Made by a program: the position numbers and the translations under genes. This document shows positions 56,676-64,000 of a stretch of DNA of 64,000 bases, piece after piece. The notes beneath the pieces are model-generated. The model had not been told where the DNA came from, did not search any database, and saw nothing but the letters and a program-made list of their open reading frames with translations. Position 1 is the first letter of the stretch. Each line of letters starts with the position of its first letter. Source of the DNA: Ferrimonas sediminum (GTDB lineage Bacteria > Pseudomonadota > Gammaproteobacteria > Enterobacterales > Shewanellaceae); assembly GCF_900100175.1 (NCBI RefSeq), contig NZ_FNEM01000006.1, positions 124,001-188,000 on the forward strand. Reading direction: 5' to 3'.

Positions 56676-58136
56676 ATGTCACACAAATTTACCCAATACC
56701 GTCCGCTACTGAACCAGTCGCTCACCCACGCCGTGGAGTACCTGGAGTCACTGCCGGATCGCCCCGTCGACAACCTGATCAGTGCCGAATCGCTGCGCCA
56801 AAGCATCGGCGGAAGCCTGCCGATGCAGGCCAGTGATCCCGCCCAGGTACTGGGGGAGTTGGCCGCCAATGTCGAACCCGGCCTTATCGGCTCCGGTGGA
56901 CCGCGCTTTTTTGGCTACGCCATCGGAGGGTCGTTCCCCGTTGCGCTGGCGGCGGACTGGCTGGTCAGCGCATGGGATCAGAACGTTCCCTATTACGTAG
57001 CCAGTCCCGGCACCTCGGTGGTCGAGGAGACGGCTGCCGAGTGGATGCTGGAGTTGCTGGGGCTGCCTGAAACCGCCGGCGTCGGCTTTGTTTCCGGTGC
57101 CCAGGAGGGGATCTACACCGCCCTCATCACAGCCCGCAACAGCCTGCTGAATAACGCCGGCTGGGACGTGGCCACCCGGGGACTGTACAACGCCCCGCGC
57201 ATCACTGTGGTAGCCAGTGACCAGATTCACTCCACCATCAAACGGGCACTGTCGATGATCGGCATCGGTGTCGAGCAGATCAAGACCCTGCCAACAGACG
57301 CCAACTTGCGCATCCTGCCAGAGAGCATCGCCGACGTAATGGCTCAGTGCGAGGGCCCGACACTGGTCTGTGCCCAGGCCGGTTGCATCGATTCCGGCGC
57401 CTTTGATCCCTTCGAGGCGCTGGCGGCAGAGGTGAAGCGCCACCCCAACGCCTGGCTGCACATCGACGGCGCCATCGGCTTGTGGTCTGCGGTCAGCGAC
57501 AGCCAGCGGCATCTGCTCAAAGGCATTGAGCTGGCCGACTCCTGGGATACCGATGGCCACAAATGGTTCAACATGCCCTACGACAGCGGCATGGTCATCG
57601 TGCGCGATGCCAAGTTGTTGGTAACCGCCATGGGCGGCAGCAGCATGGGGGACTACCTCACCGACGCCATCGCCAAACCGGATCGTAACGCCATCAACTT
57701 CGGGATCTCGGCCTCCCGCCGCGCACGAGGCGTGCCGGTTTATGCCGCCATCAAGGCACTGGGAAAACAGGGAATCGAAGCGCACCTCGACCATTGCTGC
57801 GCCCTGGCACAGCGACTGGCGGGAACACTGTCACAGGTGGAGGGCATCACCATCCTCAACGATGTGGTCAGTAACCGTTTCTCGGCCCAGTTTGGCAACG
57901 GCAATGAGGCGTTCCGCAACCGTCTTACCGAGAGAGTGGTGCACCGCCTTCAACAGGACGGCTTCTGTTACCCGTCGACATCAGGCTACAAGGGACTGAA
58001 AACCATGCTGTTTTCTGTTCTTAGTTGCCACACCACCACCGAGGACATCGACGACACGGCCGAGGCGATCATTCGCACCTTTAACGATGAGCTGGCGCAG
58101 CTTCGCGCCGAAACCACCGCCGCCCTGTGTGACTGA
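56676..58136 (+). CDS. PLP-dependent decarboxylase, group II (glutamate/aromatic amino acid decarboxylase-like)
   Basis: 486 residues, fold-type I. The PLP lysine is K296 in TDGHKWFN, D264 in HIDGA holds the pyridine nitrogen and H185 in SDQIHSTIKRAL stacks the ring. PGTSVVEETAAEWMLELLGLP near 110 is typical of the family. The substrate cannot be told; glutamate, aspartate, aromatic or related decarboxylases are possible. The RBS AAAGAGGA precedes the ATG, and the amidohydrolase follows 26 bp downstream. Confidence 0.88.
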   Translation: MSHKFTQYRPLLNQSLTHAVEYLESLPDRPVDNLISAESLRQSIGGSLPMQASDPAQVLGELAANVEPGLIGSGGPRFFGYAIGGSFPVALAADWLVSAWDQNVPYYVASPGTSVVEETAAEWMLELLGLPETAGVGFVSGAQEGIYTALITARNSLLNNAGWDVATRGLYNAPRITVVASDQIHSTIKRALSMIGIGVEQIKTLPTDANLRILPESIADVMAQCEGPTLVCAQAGCIDSGAFDPFEALAAEVKRHPNAWLHIDGAIGLWSAVSDSQRHLLKGIELADSWDTDGHKWFNMPYDSGMVIVRDAKLLVTAMGGSSMGDYLTDAIAKPDRNAINFGISASRRARGVPVYAAIKALGKQGIEAHLDHCCALAQRLAGTLSQVEGITILNDVVSNRFSAQFGNGNEAFRNRLTERVVHRLQQDGFCYPSTSGYKGLKTMLFSVLSCHTTTEDIDDTAEAIIRTFNDELAQLRAETTAALCD

Positions 58137-58162
58137 TTGTCACTACTCGATGGAGAACACCC

Positions 58163-59437
58163 ATGAAAATACTGGTAAAAAATGCCTCTGTGTTTGATGG
58201 CATCAACGACACCCTGCAGTCGGATTGTGCCCTCATTATTGAAGACGGCATCATCACTTCGATAACCGATGCCAGCTCCACCCCCGCAGAGGTGGATCGC
58301 ACCATCGACGCCCACGGTTACACCGTTATCCCCGGGCTTATCGACGCCCATACCCATATCGCGTTTTCCGACACCTTCGACGCCATGGATGCCATGACGT
58401 CAGAGCAACTGGCGGTGCGCTCTACGGTGATCGCCCGGCAGATGCTGGAGCGGGGCTTTACCACCGTAAGGGACGTTGGCAGCAACTGTTACGGCCTGAA
58501 ACAAAGCATCGATGACGGCTTTGTTGCCGGTCCCCGTATCTACCCGAGCTACGGTGCCATCTCCCAGACCTGTGGTCACGCGGATTACCGCCAGAACCGG
58601 GCGCAGCGGTCCAACTTTGCCCGGGGAGTGGAGGACTCGAGCTTCATGCGTCAGGGCCACCTGGTTCTGGCCGACGGCGTTCCGGAGTGCCTGAAGCGAA
58701 CTCGGGACCAGATCTTCATGGGTGCGTCCCAGATCAAGGTGTTTGGCGGTGGCGGCGCATCGTCGCTGTTTGACCCGCTCGAGACCATCCAGTACACCCG
58801 GGAGGAGTTGCGGGCCATTGTCGAAACCGTGGCGAATTATGGCTCCTACGTCTGCAGTCATATCCACGCCGGCCCAGCAATGAAGATTGCCATTGAGGAG
58901 GGGGTTCGTTGCCTGGAACACGCCACCTTCATGGACGACGACATCGCTCGCCAATGCCTGGATAGCCAAGTGTGGGTCGTGCCTCAATACGCGACCGCCG
59001 AGCTGATTGCCAACCGCCAGATCCCCCTTGGCAGCGAGATTCTGTATCAAAAAACCGAACGGGTCGGCAAAGGGCTGCTTAAACAAGCTGAACTGGTAGA
59101 GAAGTACGGTCTGAAGTGCGCCTTTGGTACCGATCTTGTCGGCACACCCGAGGTGCACGCCAAGCAAAACCTTGAGCTGGCGGCCCGTAAAAAATACTTC
59201 GGATCATTCCGCGGCATCAAACAAGCCACCTCCGACGCTGGCGAACTGCTGAAACTGTCCGGCCTGCTGGATCCCTATCCCCAGGGCGAAATTGGCGTAC
59301 TTCGCCGGGGCGCCTGGGCCGACATGCTGCTGGTGGCGGGTAACCCGGTTGAGAATCTCGATATCCTTGCCGATCCCGATAACATCAAGGTGGTGATCAA
59401 AGGCGGGGAGATCGTTAAAGATCGCCGCAGCCTCTGA
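58163..59437 (+). CDS. Amidohydrolase family protein (imidazolonepropionase/prolidase-like)
   Basis: 424 residues, metal-dependent TIM-barrel hydrolase. The first metal motif is IDAHTHIAF (H63, H65); a likely carbamylated lysine is in QIKVFGGGG (~190), the later histidine motif is CSHIHAG and the aspartate lies in FGTDLVGTP (~316). Such enzymes cut C-N bonds in cyclic or linear amides and peptides. It follows the decarboxylase in one operon, so the two may act on one substrate in sequence. Confidence 0.88.
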   Translation: MKILVKNASVFDGINDTLQSDCALIIEDGIITSITDASSTPAEVDRTIDAHGYTVIPGLIDAHTHIAFSDTFDAMDAMTSEQLAVRSTVIARQMLERGFTTVRDVGSNCYGLKQSIDDGFVAGPRIYPSYGAISQTCGHADYRQNRAQRSNFARGVEDSSFMRQGHLVLADGVPECLKRTRDQIFMGASQIKVFGGGGASSLFDPLETIQYTREELRAIVETVANYGSYVCSHIHAGPAMKIAIEEGVRCLEHATFMDDDIARQCLDSQVWVVPQYATAELIANRQIPLGSEILYQKTERVGKGLLKQAELVEKYGLKCAFGTDLVGTPEVHAKQNLELAARKKYFGSFRGIKQATSDAGELLKLSGLLDPYPQGEIGVLRRGAWADMLLVAGNPVENLDILADPDNIKVVIKGGEIVKDRRSL

Positions 59438-59453
59438 TGTTGTCACAAAGAGC

Positions 59454-59483
59454 AAAACCGCCCTTGAAGGGGCGGTTTTTTTA
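59454..59483. terminator. Terminator shared by the amidohydrolase operon and AraC gene
   Basis: AACCGCCC/GGGCGGTT stem with 6-nt loop; A tract on one side and T7 on the other. Confidence 0.85.
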
Positions 59484-59526
59484 TACCGAAAGCAAGGCCG
59501 AACGGGGGTTGCTGAGCGAGGCCGCG

Positions 59527-60540
59527 CTAGCCGGGCGATGGCCGGAGAAATCGGCGCCGATACTCTTTCGGTGGGAATCCGGTGAGCTTTTTAAACGCGC
59601 GGGAAAAGTGGGCGATGTCGGAGTAGCCGAGCTCGGAGGCGATGTCCGTTAACGAATAACTCTTGCTCTCCATCAACTGGCAGGCCGTCGCCAGCATGAT
59701 GTTTTCCCGGACGCTGCGAAAACTGGTGCCTTCGGCCGCCAGCCGGCGTTGCAGGGTACGGGGGCTGGTCTCCAGCAGGGCGGCGGCCTGCTCAATCGGT
59801 AAGTTCTGCCTCGACAGGTACGGCGCCAGCGCCAGGTAGAGGGTTTCGACATAGCTTCTGGGGCTGGGTTCACTGGCAGTGTGCTCGGGCGCCGTATACC
59901 GGGACGGCAGGCAGACGGGAAGGGCCATGACCTCATTAGACAGCTCGACGCCCGCCTGTTTTCTGCTGGTATAGAGCACCACCGTCGGGTCTTCAAGCAG
60001 GGCCACCAGGTTGTCGGCATCCGGAGACTGGACGGTGACGCAGTTCGGGTGCCAGCGGCTGTTGCTGATGAAGCGGACAAACTCGATGATAAACAGGATC
60101 GCAAAGATCTCGGCCCACAAAAAACTGGAGGTAAACTCGCCGGCTTTGTAGCGGCAACACCAGGGCGTACCGTTGAAATCGCCGATGCTGACTTTTGCAG
60201 CGGAAGAGTCATGCAGTACCGCCGTTTCCATCTGCCTGAGGGCATCGCCTACCGTGGCCGGGGCTCGCAGGTATTTCAACATTCGGGGAATGAAGTACTC
60301 CCGTATCGCGGTACGCAGCAGATCCCCGTAATACTCCGGCTCGGCCCGCTCCGCAATCATGGCAAGCAGGTTGCGCACCGGGCCTTCGGGAACGTATTCG
60401 TGTCCGGTATTGAGCACGTCCTCGGGCAGGCCGGCGGCCGCAAGCAGCGGGTAGATGTCTGCCTCGAAATGCTTCAGCAATTCGATCAGGGTTTCGGCAT
60501 GGATGGTTTTGATGAGGGGGACCAGTTGGCCGTGGGCCAT
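59527..60540 (-). CDS. AraC family regulator, probable controller of the decarboxylase and HlyD promoters
   Basis: 337 residues. An N-terminal sensor of the Arabinose_bd type (about 15-210) is followed by the AraC DNA-binding domain (about 235-335) with ETSPRTLQRRLAAEG and DIASELGYSDIAHFSRAFKK as HTH motifs. It is convergent with the decarboxylase-amidohydrolase operon, and sits between that operon and the HlyD promoters that share its likely operator. A different protein from the AraC regulator at 10.3 kb. Confidence 0.87.
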   Translation of the reverse strand: MAHGQLVPLIKTIHAETLIELLKHFEADIYPLLAAAGLPEDVLNTGHEYVPEGPVRNLLAMIAERAEPEYYGDLLRTAIREYFIPRMLKYLRAPATVGDALRQMETAVLHDSSAAKVSIGDFNGTPWCCRYKAGEFTSSFLWAEIFAILFIIEFVRFISNSRWHPNCVTVQSPDADNLVALLEDPTVVLYTSRKQAGVELSNEVMALPVCLPSRYTAPEHTASEPSPRSYVETLYLALAPYLSRQNLPIEQAAALLETSPRTLQRRLAAEGTSFRSVRENIMLATACQLMESKSYSLTDIASELGYSDIAHFSRAFKKLTGFPPKEYRRRFLRPSPG

Positions 60541-60619
60541 TCCTTACGCTCCGCAGGGGGGACAGACACGGAATAGTATAACCGAGTTGGGGGCTGCGTC
60601 CCTGCAGCGGGGAGTGCGC

Positions 60620-60907
60620 TTAGGCTTGAACCGGCTGCTCAACGGCTTTAGCCGGGCCACGAAAGATGCCGATGATGGCCTTTACGGTGTAGTACAGACA
60701 GAGAGCGGTAAAACTCAGGGCGCTGACGTCCTCTCCCAACGATGCTGGTGCCCCCATCGATTCAAACAGTTCACCGCCCCAGCGCTTAACGTAATCCATT
60801 GCCCAGCGGTAGACCAGGTACAACTTGGTGAGCGTGATAAACACCAGGTAGGCCTTTCCATACGGGGTTAGCAGGAACTGTTTCATTTTCATCCAGGCAA
60901 CTTTCAT
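60620..60907 (-). CDS. Small membrane protein of unknown function
   Basis: 95 residues from ATG 60907 with AGAGAGG upstream; a longer frame to 61054 has no ribosome-binding site and runs into the HlyD promoter repeat. Two hydrophobic helices (about 14-34 and 62-84), with a loop containing WGGELFESMG. The family is not recognised. It lies between the AraC gene and the HlyD remnant; together they may belong to the same regulon. Confidence 0.7.
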   Translation of the reverse strand: MKVAWMKMKQFLLTPYGKAYLVFITLTKLYLVYRWAMDYVKRWGGELFESMGAPASLGEDVSALSFTALCLYYTVKAIIGIFRGPAKAVEQPVQA

Positions 60908-61000
60908 CGAATCCTCTCTGTCATCTCGATTGATTGAGGCGGCTAATGTACAAAAATGCGCCAGGGTGGATTTACCATTTAGCGCCACTGTCGCAGGAAA

Positions 61001-61187
61001 GCCGCCGTTTGAAACCGGCCCGATTGTTTGATCTACCTTGGCGTGAAATGGCAAATTTTCATCGGGTTTGATCGTTAGAATCGCCTGCTTTCGCCCGTGA
61101 CGTGGCGATCAAGTATCTGACGAGGTGGGTATGAGCAATAACGGGTCGCAGTCAAGCACAGGGCACACCGAGACGCCGTCGAAAGCC
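61001..61187 (+). repeat. Direct repeat, copy 1: HlyD promoter and start
   Basis: Starts GCCGCCGTTTGAAACCGGCC and continues through the shared operator (61035-61059), a -10 candidate TAGAAT (61076-61081) and the first codons of HlyD. It is nearly identical to 63191-63377, exactly 2,190 bp downstream; differences are single bases (for example G/A at 61045 and C/T at 61088). Confidence 0.88.
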
Positions 61188-61398
61188 GGGCAGCAAGGCT
61201 CAGGTTCACATCGATCCGACCAACGATCCAATCGCGGTAAAGCAGGCCGAGCAGGGACTGGAGCAGGCAGGCAAGCAGGTGGGAATTCACACGACATCGG
61301 TGCAAGCGGCGCAGGTGGCGCTGTCCGATGCCTCGGTCAATCAGGACAATGTCGAGCGTCAGGCCCGCCGCATCTTTGCCATGGCAGGTCAGGGCATC
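61131..61398 (+). pseudogene. HlyD/EmrA-type membrane fusion protein, deletion pseudogene
   Basis: Begins MSNNGSQSSTGHTE like the intact copy at 63321. It then lacks 236 bp that in the intact copy lie between two GCAAGGC repeats (63383 and 63619), a deletion that removes the membrane anchor and shifts the frame. Resumption at VHIDPTN continues for about 60 residues in a different frame, with GLEQAGKQVGIH, until the match ends at about 61398. No active protein can result. Confidence 0.85.
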
Positions 61399-61537
61399 GT
61401 TTTGTTGCGCCAACCGTTCAATAAATTGTCATGAAACAGCGATGATTCAATCAAAGGCCGGTTCCTTCATGCTGGCTACGGCCTGGACTTAAAGTCAGTC
61501 AGGGTCCGGGAACCCTGACTGACAAGCGACCCCAGTG

Positions 61538-62011
61538 TTATGGCAGGGTATGTATCTCGGTTGTGTTGCTCGCTAATGCTCCATGAATCGTAATGGCATA
61601 TTTTAACGTTTCCATGGATTCGATGAACTCTGGTAACGAGCTCGGGGTAAACAGGTACACCCCCTGACTTACTTCGACCATCTCTCCGTCACAGGCCTCT
61701 GAGTCGGCGCTGCAGGAAACCTGTTTAGCCTGGTGCCAGGGAACCGCGAATGATGAATCGTACTCTCCGGGGAATCCCAGATAGAACACCTCATAGCTTG
61801 TCCCGGCATCGGTGATGGGCAGGCCCTGGTCATCGGCCAGGGAAAAGCTAATGGCCAGCGTATCCTGATCGACAGAATCGACGGTCAACTGGATGGTAGA
61901 GGCCTGATCCAGAGTAATACTGGGCTCCGGTTTAACCGCATCATCGTTATCGGAGTTGCACCCTATCAACAGCAGAGACAGTGATGAGACTATAAGCAGT
62001 TTTCGCATCAT
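61538..62011 (-). CDS. Lipoprotein of unknown function
   Basis: 157 residues. The N-terminus MMRKLLIVSSLSLLLIGC is a lipoprotein signal with lipobox LIGC; the rest is acidic (NSDNDDAVKPEP) and beta-like. It lies 9 bp downstream of the split-Soret-like cytochrome gene on the same strand and is probably co-transcribed, so it may be its partner. The RBS is AGGAGAGG. Confidence 0.82.
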   Translation of the reverse strand: MMRKLLIVSSLSLLLIGCNSDNDDAVKPEPSITLDQASTIQLTVDSVDQDTLAISFSLADDQGLPITDAGTSYEVFYLGFPGEYDSSFAVPWHQAKQVSCSADSEACDGEMVEVSQGVYLFTPSSLPEFIESMETLKYAITIHGALASNTTEIHTLP

Positions 62012-62020
62012 CCTCTCCTC

Positions 62021-62947
62021 CTACTTGTGGCAACTCTGACAACTTCCATTATCAGCGTGATCCGGGATAGCAGCCAGCTGTTCATGGGATGAGTGGCAGG
62101 TTTGACACTCCATCTTGGCATTAACGTCCGATCCAATGTACTGCTCGGGTTCACGTGCTGTGGGCTGATGACAAGAGCCGCACTCGGTGTTGGTACTTGC
62201 CTTACGCTCCGCAGTCAACGTGCCCGCGAGTGATTGATTCAGAAAATCGACGGTGATAAATGCGACTTCGGCGGTGACCTGGGCGCAGCGCTCCAGCTTG
62301 GCTGCATGCCCGGCACCAAATTTGCTGACGCTGGACCAGTTTGATACTGAGGTGTGACAGAGAATGGATTTAGCTACTGATTGGCCAATTAACTCAGCGT
62401 TAAGGGGCCTGCCATCATCGGTTTGACGGGTAGGCGCACCAATGGCAGTCAGGAATTCCTGATCGCCCCGGGGCATTGGGGTTTTTTCGTAGTAGCGATT
62501 GATGGCATCGACCACTGCGCTCTGCTCGATCCCCCCCAGGATGTTGACAGCCATGGCCGCAGCATTCACACACCCGCAGATGGAACCCCAGCCTTTAACG
62601 CCGCCACCACCATAAATGGTGATATTGGTGGGAATTGCCGCAAAATTGCAGGCATCTTCGTGCCCCTGGATGGAAAGCTCCTTTATGATTGCGTCAAAGA
62701 CACCATACATGCAACCACCTCGACCATAGCCCGCATAAGCCCGCCTAGCGACACTCATTGGATCGAGGTTGACGTACTGGAGTAGGTTGTTGCCAAGTTC
62801 CTGACCACCTGCGCTGCCAATTCCAATGGCTCCATCGGTTGGGCAGGTATCCGAAGCAAGCAAAGCTGGTGATACCGCAGCGGCTCCGGCTGCCATGCCG
62901 GCGAAACCTACGATCTTTTCCATTGCCTGGCGTCTATCCACGTTCAT
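62021..62947 (-). CDS. Split-Soret-like c-type cytochrome with three haem sites and Tat-type signal
   Basis: 308 residues from ATG 62947 (MNVDRRQAMEKIV). The N-terminus has a twin-arginine motif (R5 R6) and a hydrophobic stretch ending about residue 32 (SPALLAS). The middle has the C_GCAxxG_C_C-family pattern YGRGGCMYGVFDAI (C79) and GWGSICGCVNAA (C124, C126), with further cysteines at 197 and 221. The C-terminus has three CXXCH sites at 256, 281 and 303. This organisation is like the split-Soret cytochrome of sulfate reducers, but those have two haems. It is probably a periplasmic redox protein; its partner may be the lipoprotein. Confidence 0.75.
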   Translation of the reverse strand: MNVDRRQAMEKIVGFAGMAAGAAAVSPALLASDTCPTDGAIGIGSAGGQELGNNLLQYVNLDPMSVARRAYAGYGRGGCMYGVFDAIIKELSIQGHEDACNFAAIPTNITIYGGGGVKGWGSICGCVNAAAMAVNILGGIEQSAVVDAINRYYEKTPMPRGDQEFLTAIGAPTRQTDDGRPLNAELIGQSVAKSILCHTSVSNWSSVSKFGAGHAAKLERCAQVTAEVAFITVDFLNQSLAGTLTAERKASTNTECGSCHQPTAREPEQYIGSDVNAKMECQTCHSSHEQLAAIPDHADNGSCQSCHK

Positions 62948-63190
62948 AATCAGTTCTCCACAAAATAAGAATACGCAGTTCAACATTTCAGAATACACAA
63001 ACCTAAATTACATAATCCTTGTAAATCAATAACTTAGCGATTTGCCATTCAGATGGTAGAACAAAAATATAAAAGTGGCGTGACAACGATCACATTGTTC
63101 AAAATTAAACCGGCCTCACGAATGCCTATTTTCATCCACCAGTGCCTCATTGCCCATTAGTGCCGGAAAATTGGGTGGTTAATGGAGGAT
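62948..63190. promoter_or_regulatory. Promoter region of split-Soret operon with CRP-like site
   Basis: AT-rich. A CRP-like site (63079-63094; CGTGACAACGATCACA, 9 of 10 consensus bases) is followed towards the gene by a -10 candidate TACCAT (63053-63058) at the distance expected for class II activation, with a start site near 63046. No other gene is seen between here and the repeat at 63191. Confidence 0.5.
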
Positions 63191-63377
63191 GCCGCCGTTT
63201 GAAACCGGCCCGATTGTTTGATCAACCTTGGCGTAAAATGGCAAATTTTCATCGGGTTTGATCGTTAGAATCGCCTGTTTTCGCCCGTGACGTGGCGATC
63301 AAGTATCTGACGAGGTGGGTATGAGCAATAACGGGTCGCAGTCGAGCACAGGGCACACCGAGACGACGACAAAAGTC
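63191..63377 (+). repeat. Direct repeat, copy 2: HlyD promoter and start
   Basis: The second copy of the repeat at 61001-61187, containing the shared operator (63225-63249), the same -10 candidate and the start of the intact HlyD gene. Confidence 0.88.
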
Positions 63378-64000
63378 GGCCAGCAAGGCGGAGCCCAACC
63401 CGCCGAGTCCCCAACAGGCAAGCCGGCAACGCCCTCGGCCATGACCCTGGCGCTGCTGTGTCTGTGCCTGGGCCTGTTTGTGTTTTACCTGGTTGCCGAC
63501 AGAGTCATTCCCAGCACCGACATGGCGCGGGTAAGAGGCAACGTGATTCCCATCACTCCCCTGGTCTCCGGGGCTGTGGTGGACGTGAGCGTGCGCCCCA
63601 ACGACCGGGTGCAACAGGGCAAGGCGCTGGTTCACATCGATCCGACAGACTATCTAATCGCGGTAAAGCAGGCCGAGCAGGGACTGGAGCAGGCCGGCAA
63701 GCAGGTGGGAATTCACACGGCATCGGTGCAAGCGGCGCAGGTGGCACTGTCCGATGCCTTGGTCAATCAGGACAATGTCGAGCGTCAGGCCCGCCGCATC
63801 TTTGCCATGGCAGATCAGGGCATCGTCACCCAGGCCGATGCCGACAAGACCCGTGCCGCCGTTGCTCATGCCAATGCCGGGGTCGAGACTGCGCGCTCTG
63901 CATTGGAACAGGCTAAGAAACAGCTGGGTAAACGCGGCCAGCAGAATAGCGAGATTCAATCGGCGCTGCTGCAACTGCAAAAGGCACAACTGGATCTGAG
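63321..64000 (+). CDS. HlyD/EmrA-type periplasmic membrane fusion protein, 5' part (runs off window)
   Basis: The frame is open from ATG 63321 (GAGGTGGG before it) to the end of the window, about 226 residues visible. Residues 1-33 are a polar cytoplasmic N-terminus; one membrane helix follows (about 38-58, TLALLCLCLGLFVFYLV); then the barrel-sandwich start GNVIPITPLVSGAVVDVSV and a long coiled-coil region (KQAEQGLEQAGKQVG, VNQDNVERQARRIF). It couples an inner-membrane pump to an outer-membrane channel; the pump gene should follow beyond the window. Copy 1 at 61131 is its broken sister. Confidence 0.9.
   Translation, partial: MSNNGSQSSTGHTETTTKVGQQGGAQPAESPTGKPATPSAMTLALLCLCLGLFVFYLVADRVIPSTDMARVRGNVIPITPLVSGAVVDVSVRPNDRVQQGKALVHIDPTDYLIAVKQAEQGLEQAGKQVGIHTASVQAAQVALSDALVNQDNVERQARRIFAMADQGIVTQADADKTRAAVAHANAGVETARSALEQAKKQLGKRGQQNSEIQSALLQLQKAQLDL

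Noticed and set aside
61125-61424. Continuous 99-codon frame over the upstream HlyD copy
   Set aside because: It is open only because the 236-bp deletion shifted frame; beyond the first ~25 residues it does not match HlyD.

Overview
The window is chromosomal DNA of a facultatively anaerobic, respiratory gammaproteobacterium, most like Ferrimonas or Shewanella. This rests on gene content and order: a ccoNOQP-ccoHIS-fnr-uspE-ttcA run, an Fnr regulator with all four cluster cysteines, an HAO-type octaheme cytochrome c, a split-Soret-like cytochrome, cache-type chemoreceptors, ovothiol synthase, and thrS-infC-rpmI-rplT in the enteric-type order. No species call can be made without a search. There is no rRNA, CRISPR array or insertion sequence.

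Layout. 1-8.7 kb: 3' end of a SulP transporter, a WYL regulator, the 5-oxoprolinase operon pxpB-pxpC-pxpA, helicase IV and ovothiol synthase OvoA. 8.9-18 kb: two pairs of tRNA-Val(GAC) bracket D-lactate dehydrogenase, an AraC regulator facing a gutted flavin monooxygenase, an octaheme cytochrome c, a prepilin, an Hsp20, a MocR-type regulator and ccoG. 18-26.3 kb: housekeeping block norM/ribE, thrS-infC-rpmI-rplT, a Nif3-like protein and ttcA. infC appears to start at an ATA codon. 26.4-36.7 kb: two tandem uspE genes, fnr and the complete cbb3 oxidase operon with its assembly genes, headed by two Fnr boxes. 36.9-46.4 kb: a lipoprotein, a lone tyrosine recombinase, a tandem pair of equal-length chemoreceptors (the second behind a textbook sigma-28 promoter), an isochorismatase-fold hydrolase, a sugar/choline-kinase-like protein and a YeeN/YebC protein. 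47-56.4 kb: a stand-alone trpB, two CPA1 Na+/H+ antiporters (one with a cyclic-nucleotide-binding tail), a ChaN lipoprotein, an OPT transporter and a TRIC-family channel. 56.6-64 kb: a PLP decarboxylase plus amidohydrolase operon, its probable AraC regulator, a small membrane protein, a lipoprotein plus split-Soret-like cytochrome, and an HlyD/EmrA-type membrane fusion protein that runs off the window.

The most unusual signals are in the last 13 kb. First, a 25-bp motif with two TGGC half-sites one helical turn apart recurs upstream of the decarboxylase operon and upstream of both copies of the HlyD gene, at nearly the same distance from a plausible -10 box. This suggests that the AraC protein encoded between them controls a decarboxylase/amidohydrolase/export regulon. 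Second, the HlyD promoter and 5' end are present twice as direct repeats 2,190 bp apart. The upstream copy is a deletion pseudogene, and the lipoprotein and cytochrome cassette sits between them. Third, remnants of chaN and of the TRIC gene flank the nhaP-OPT segment in a reciprocal pattern, as if that segment integrated by recombination at a duplicated chaN/TRIC junction.

Regulatory logic visible in the sequence: perfect Fnr boxes at ccoN and upstream of hsp20, CRP-like sites upstream of a chemoreceptor and the split-Soret cytochrome, sigma-70 promoters for both tRNA operons and thrS, and many intrinsic terminators. Identities come from reading motifs and recalling families; none was checked against a database.
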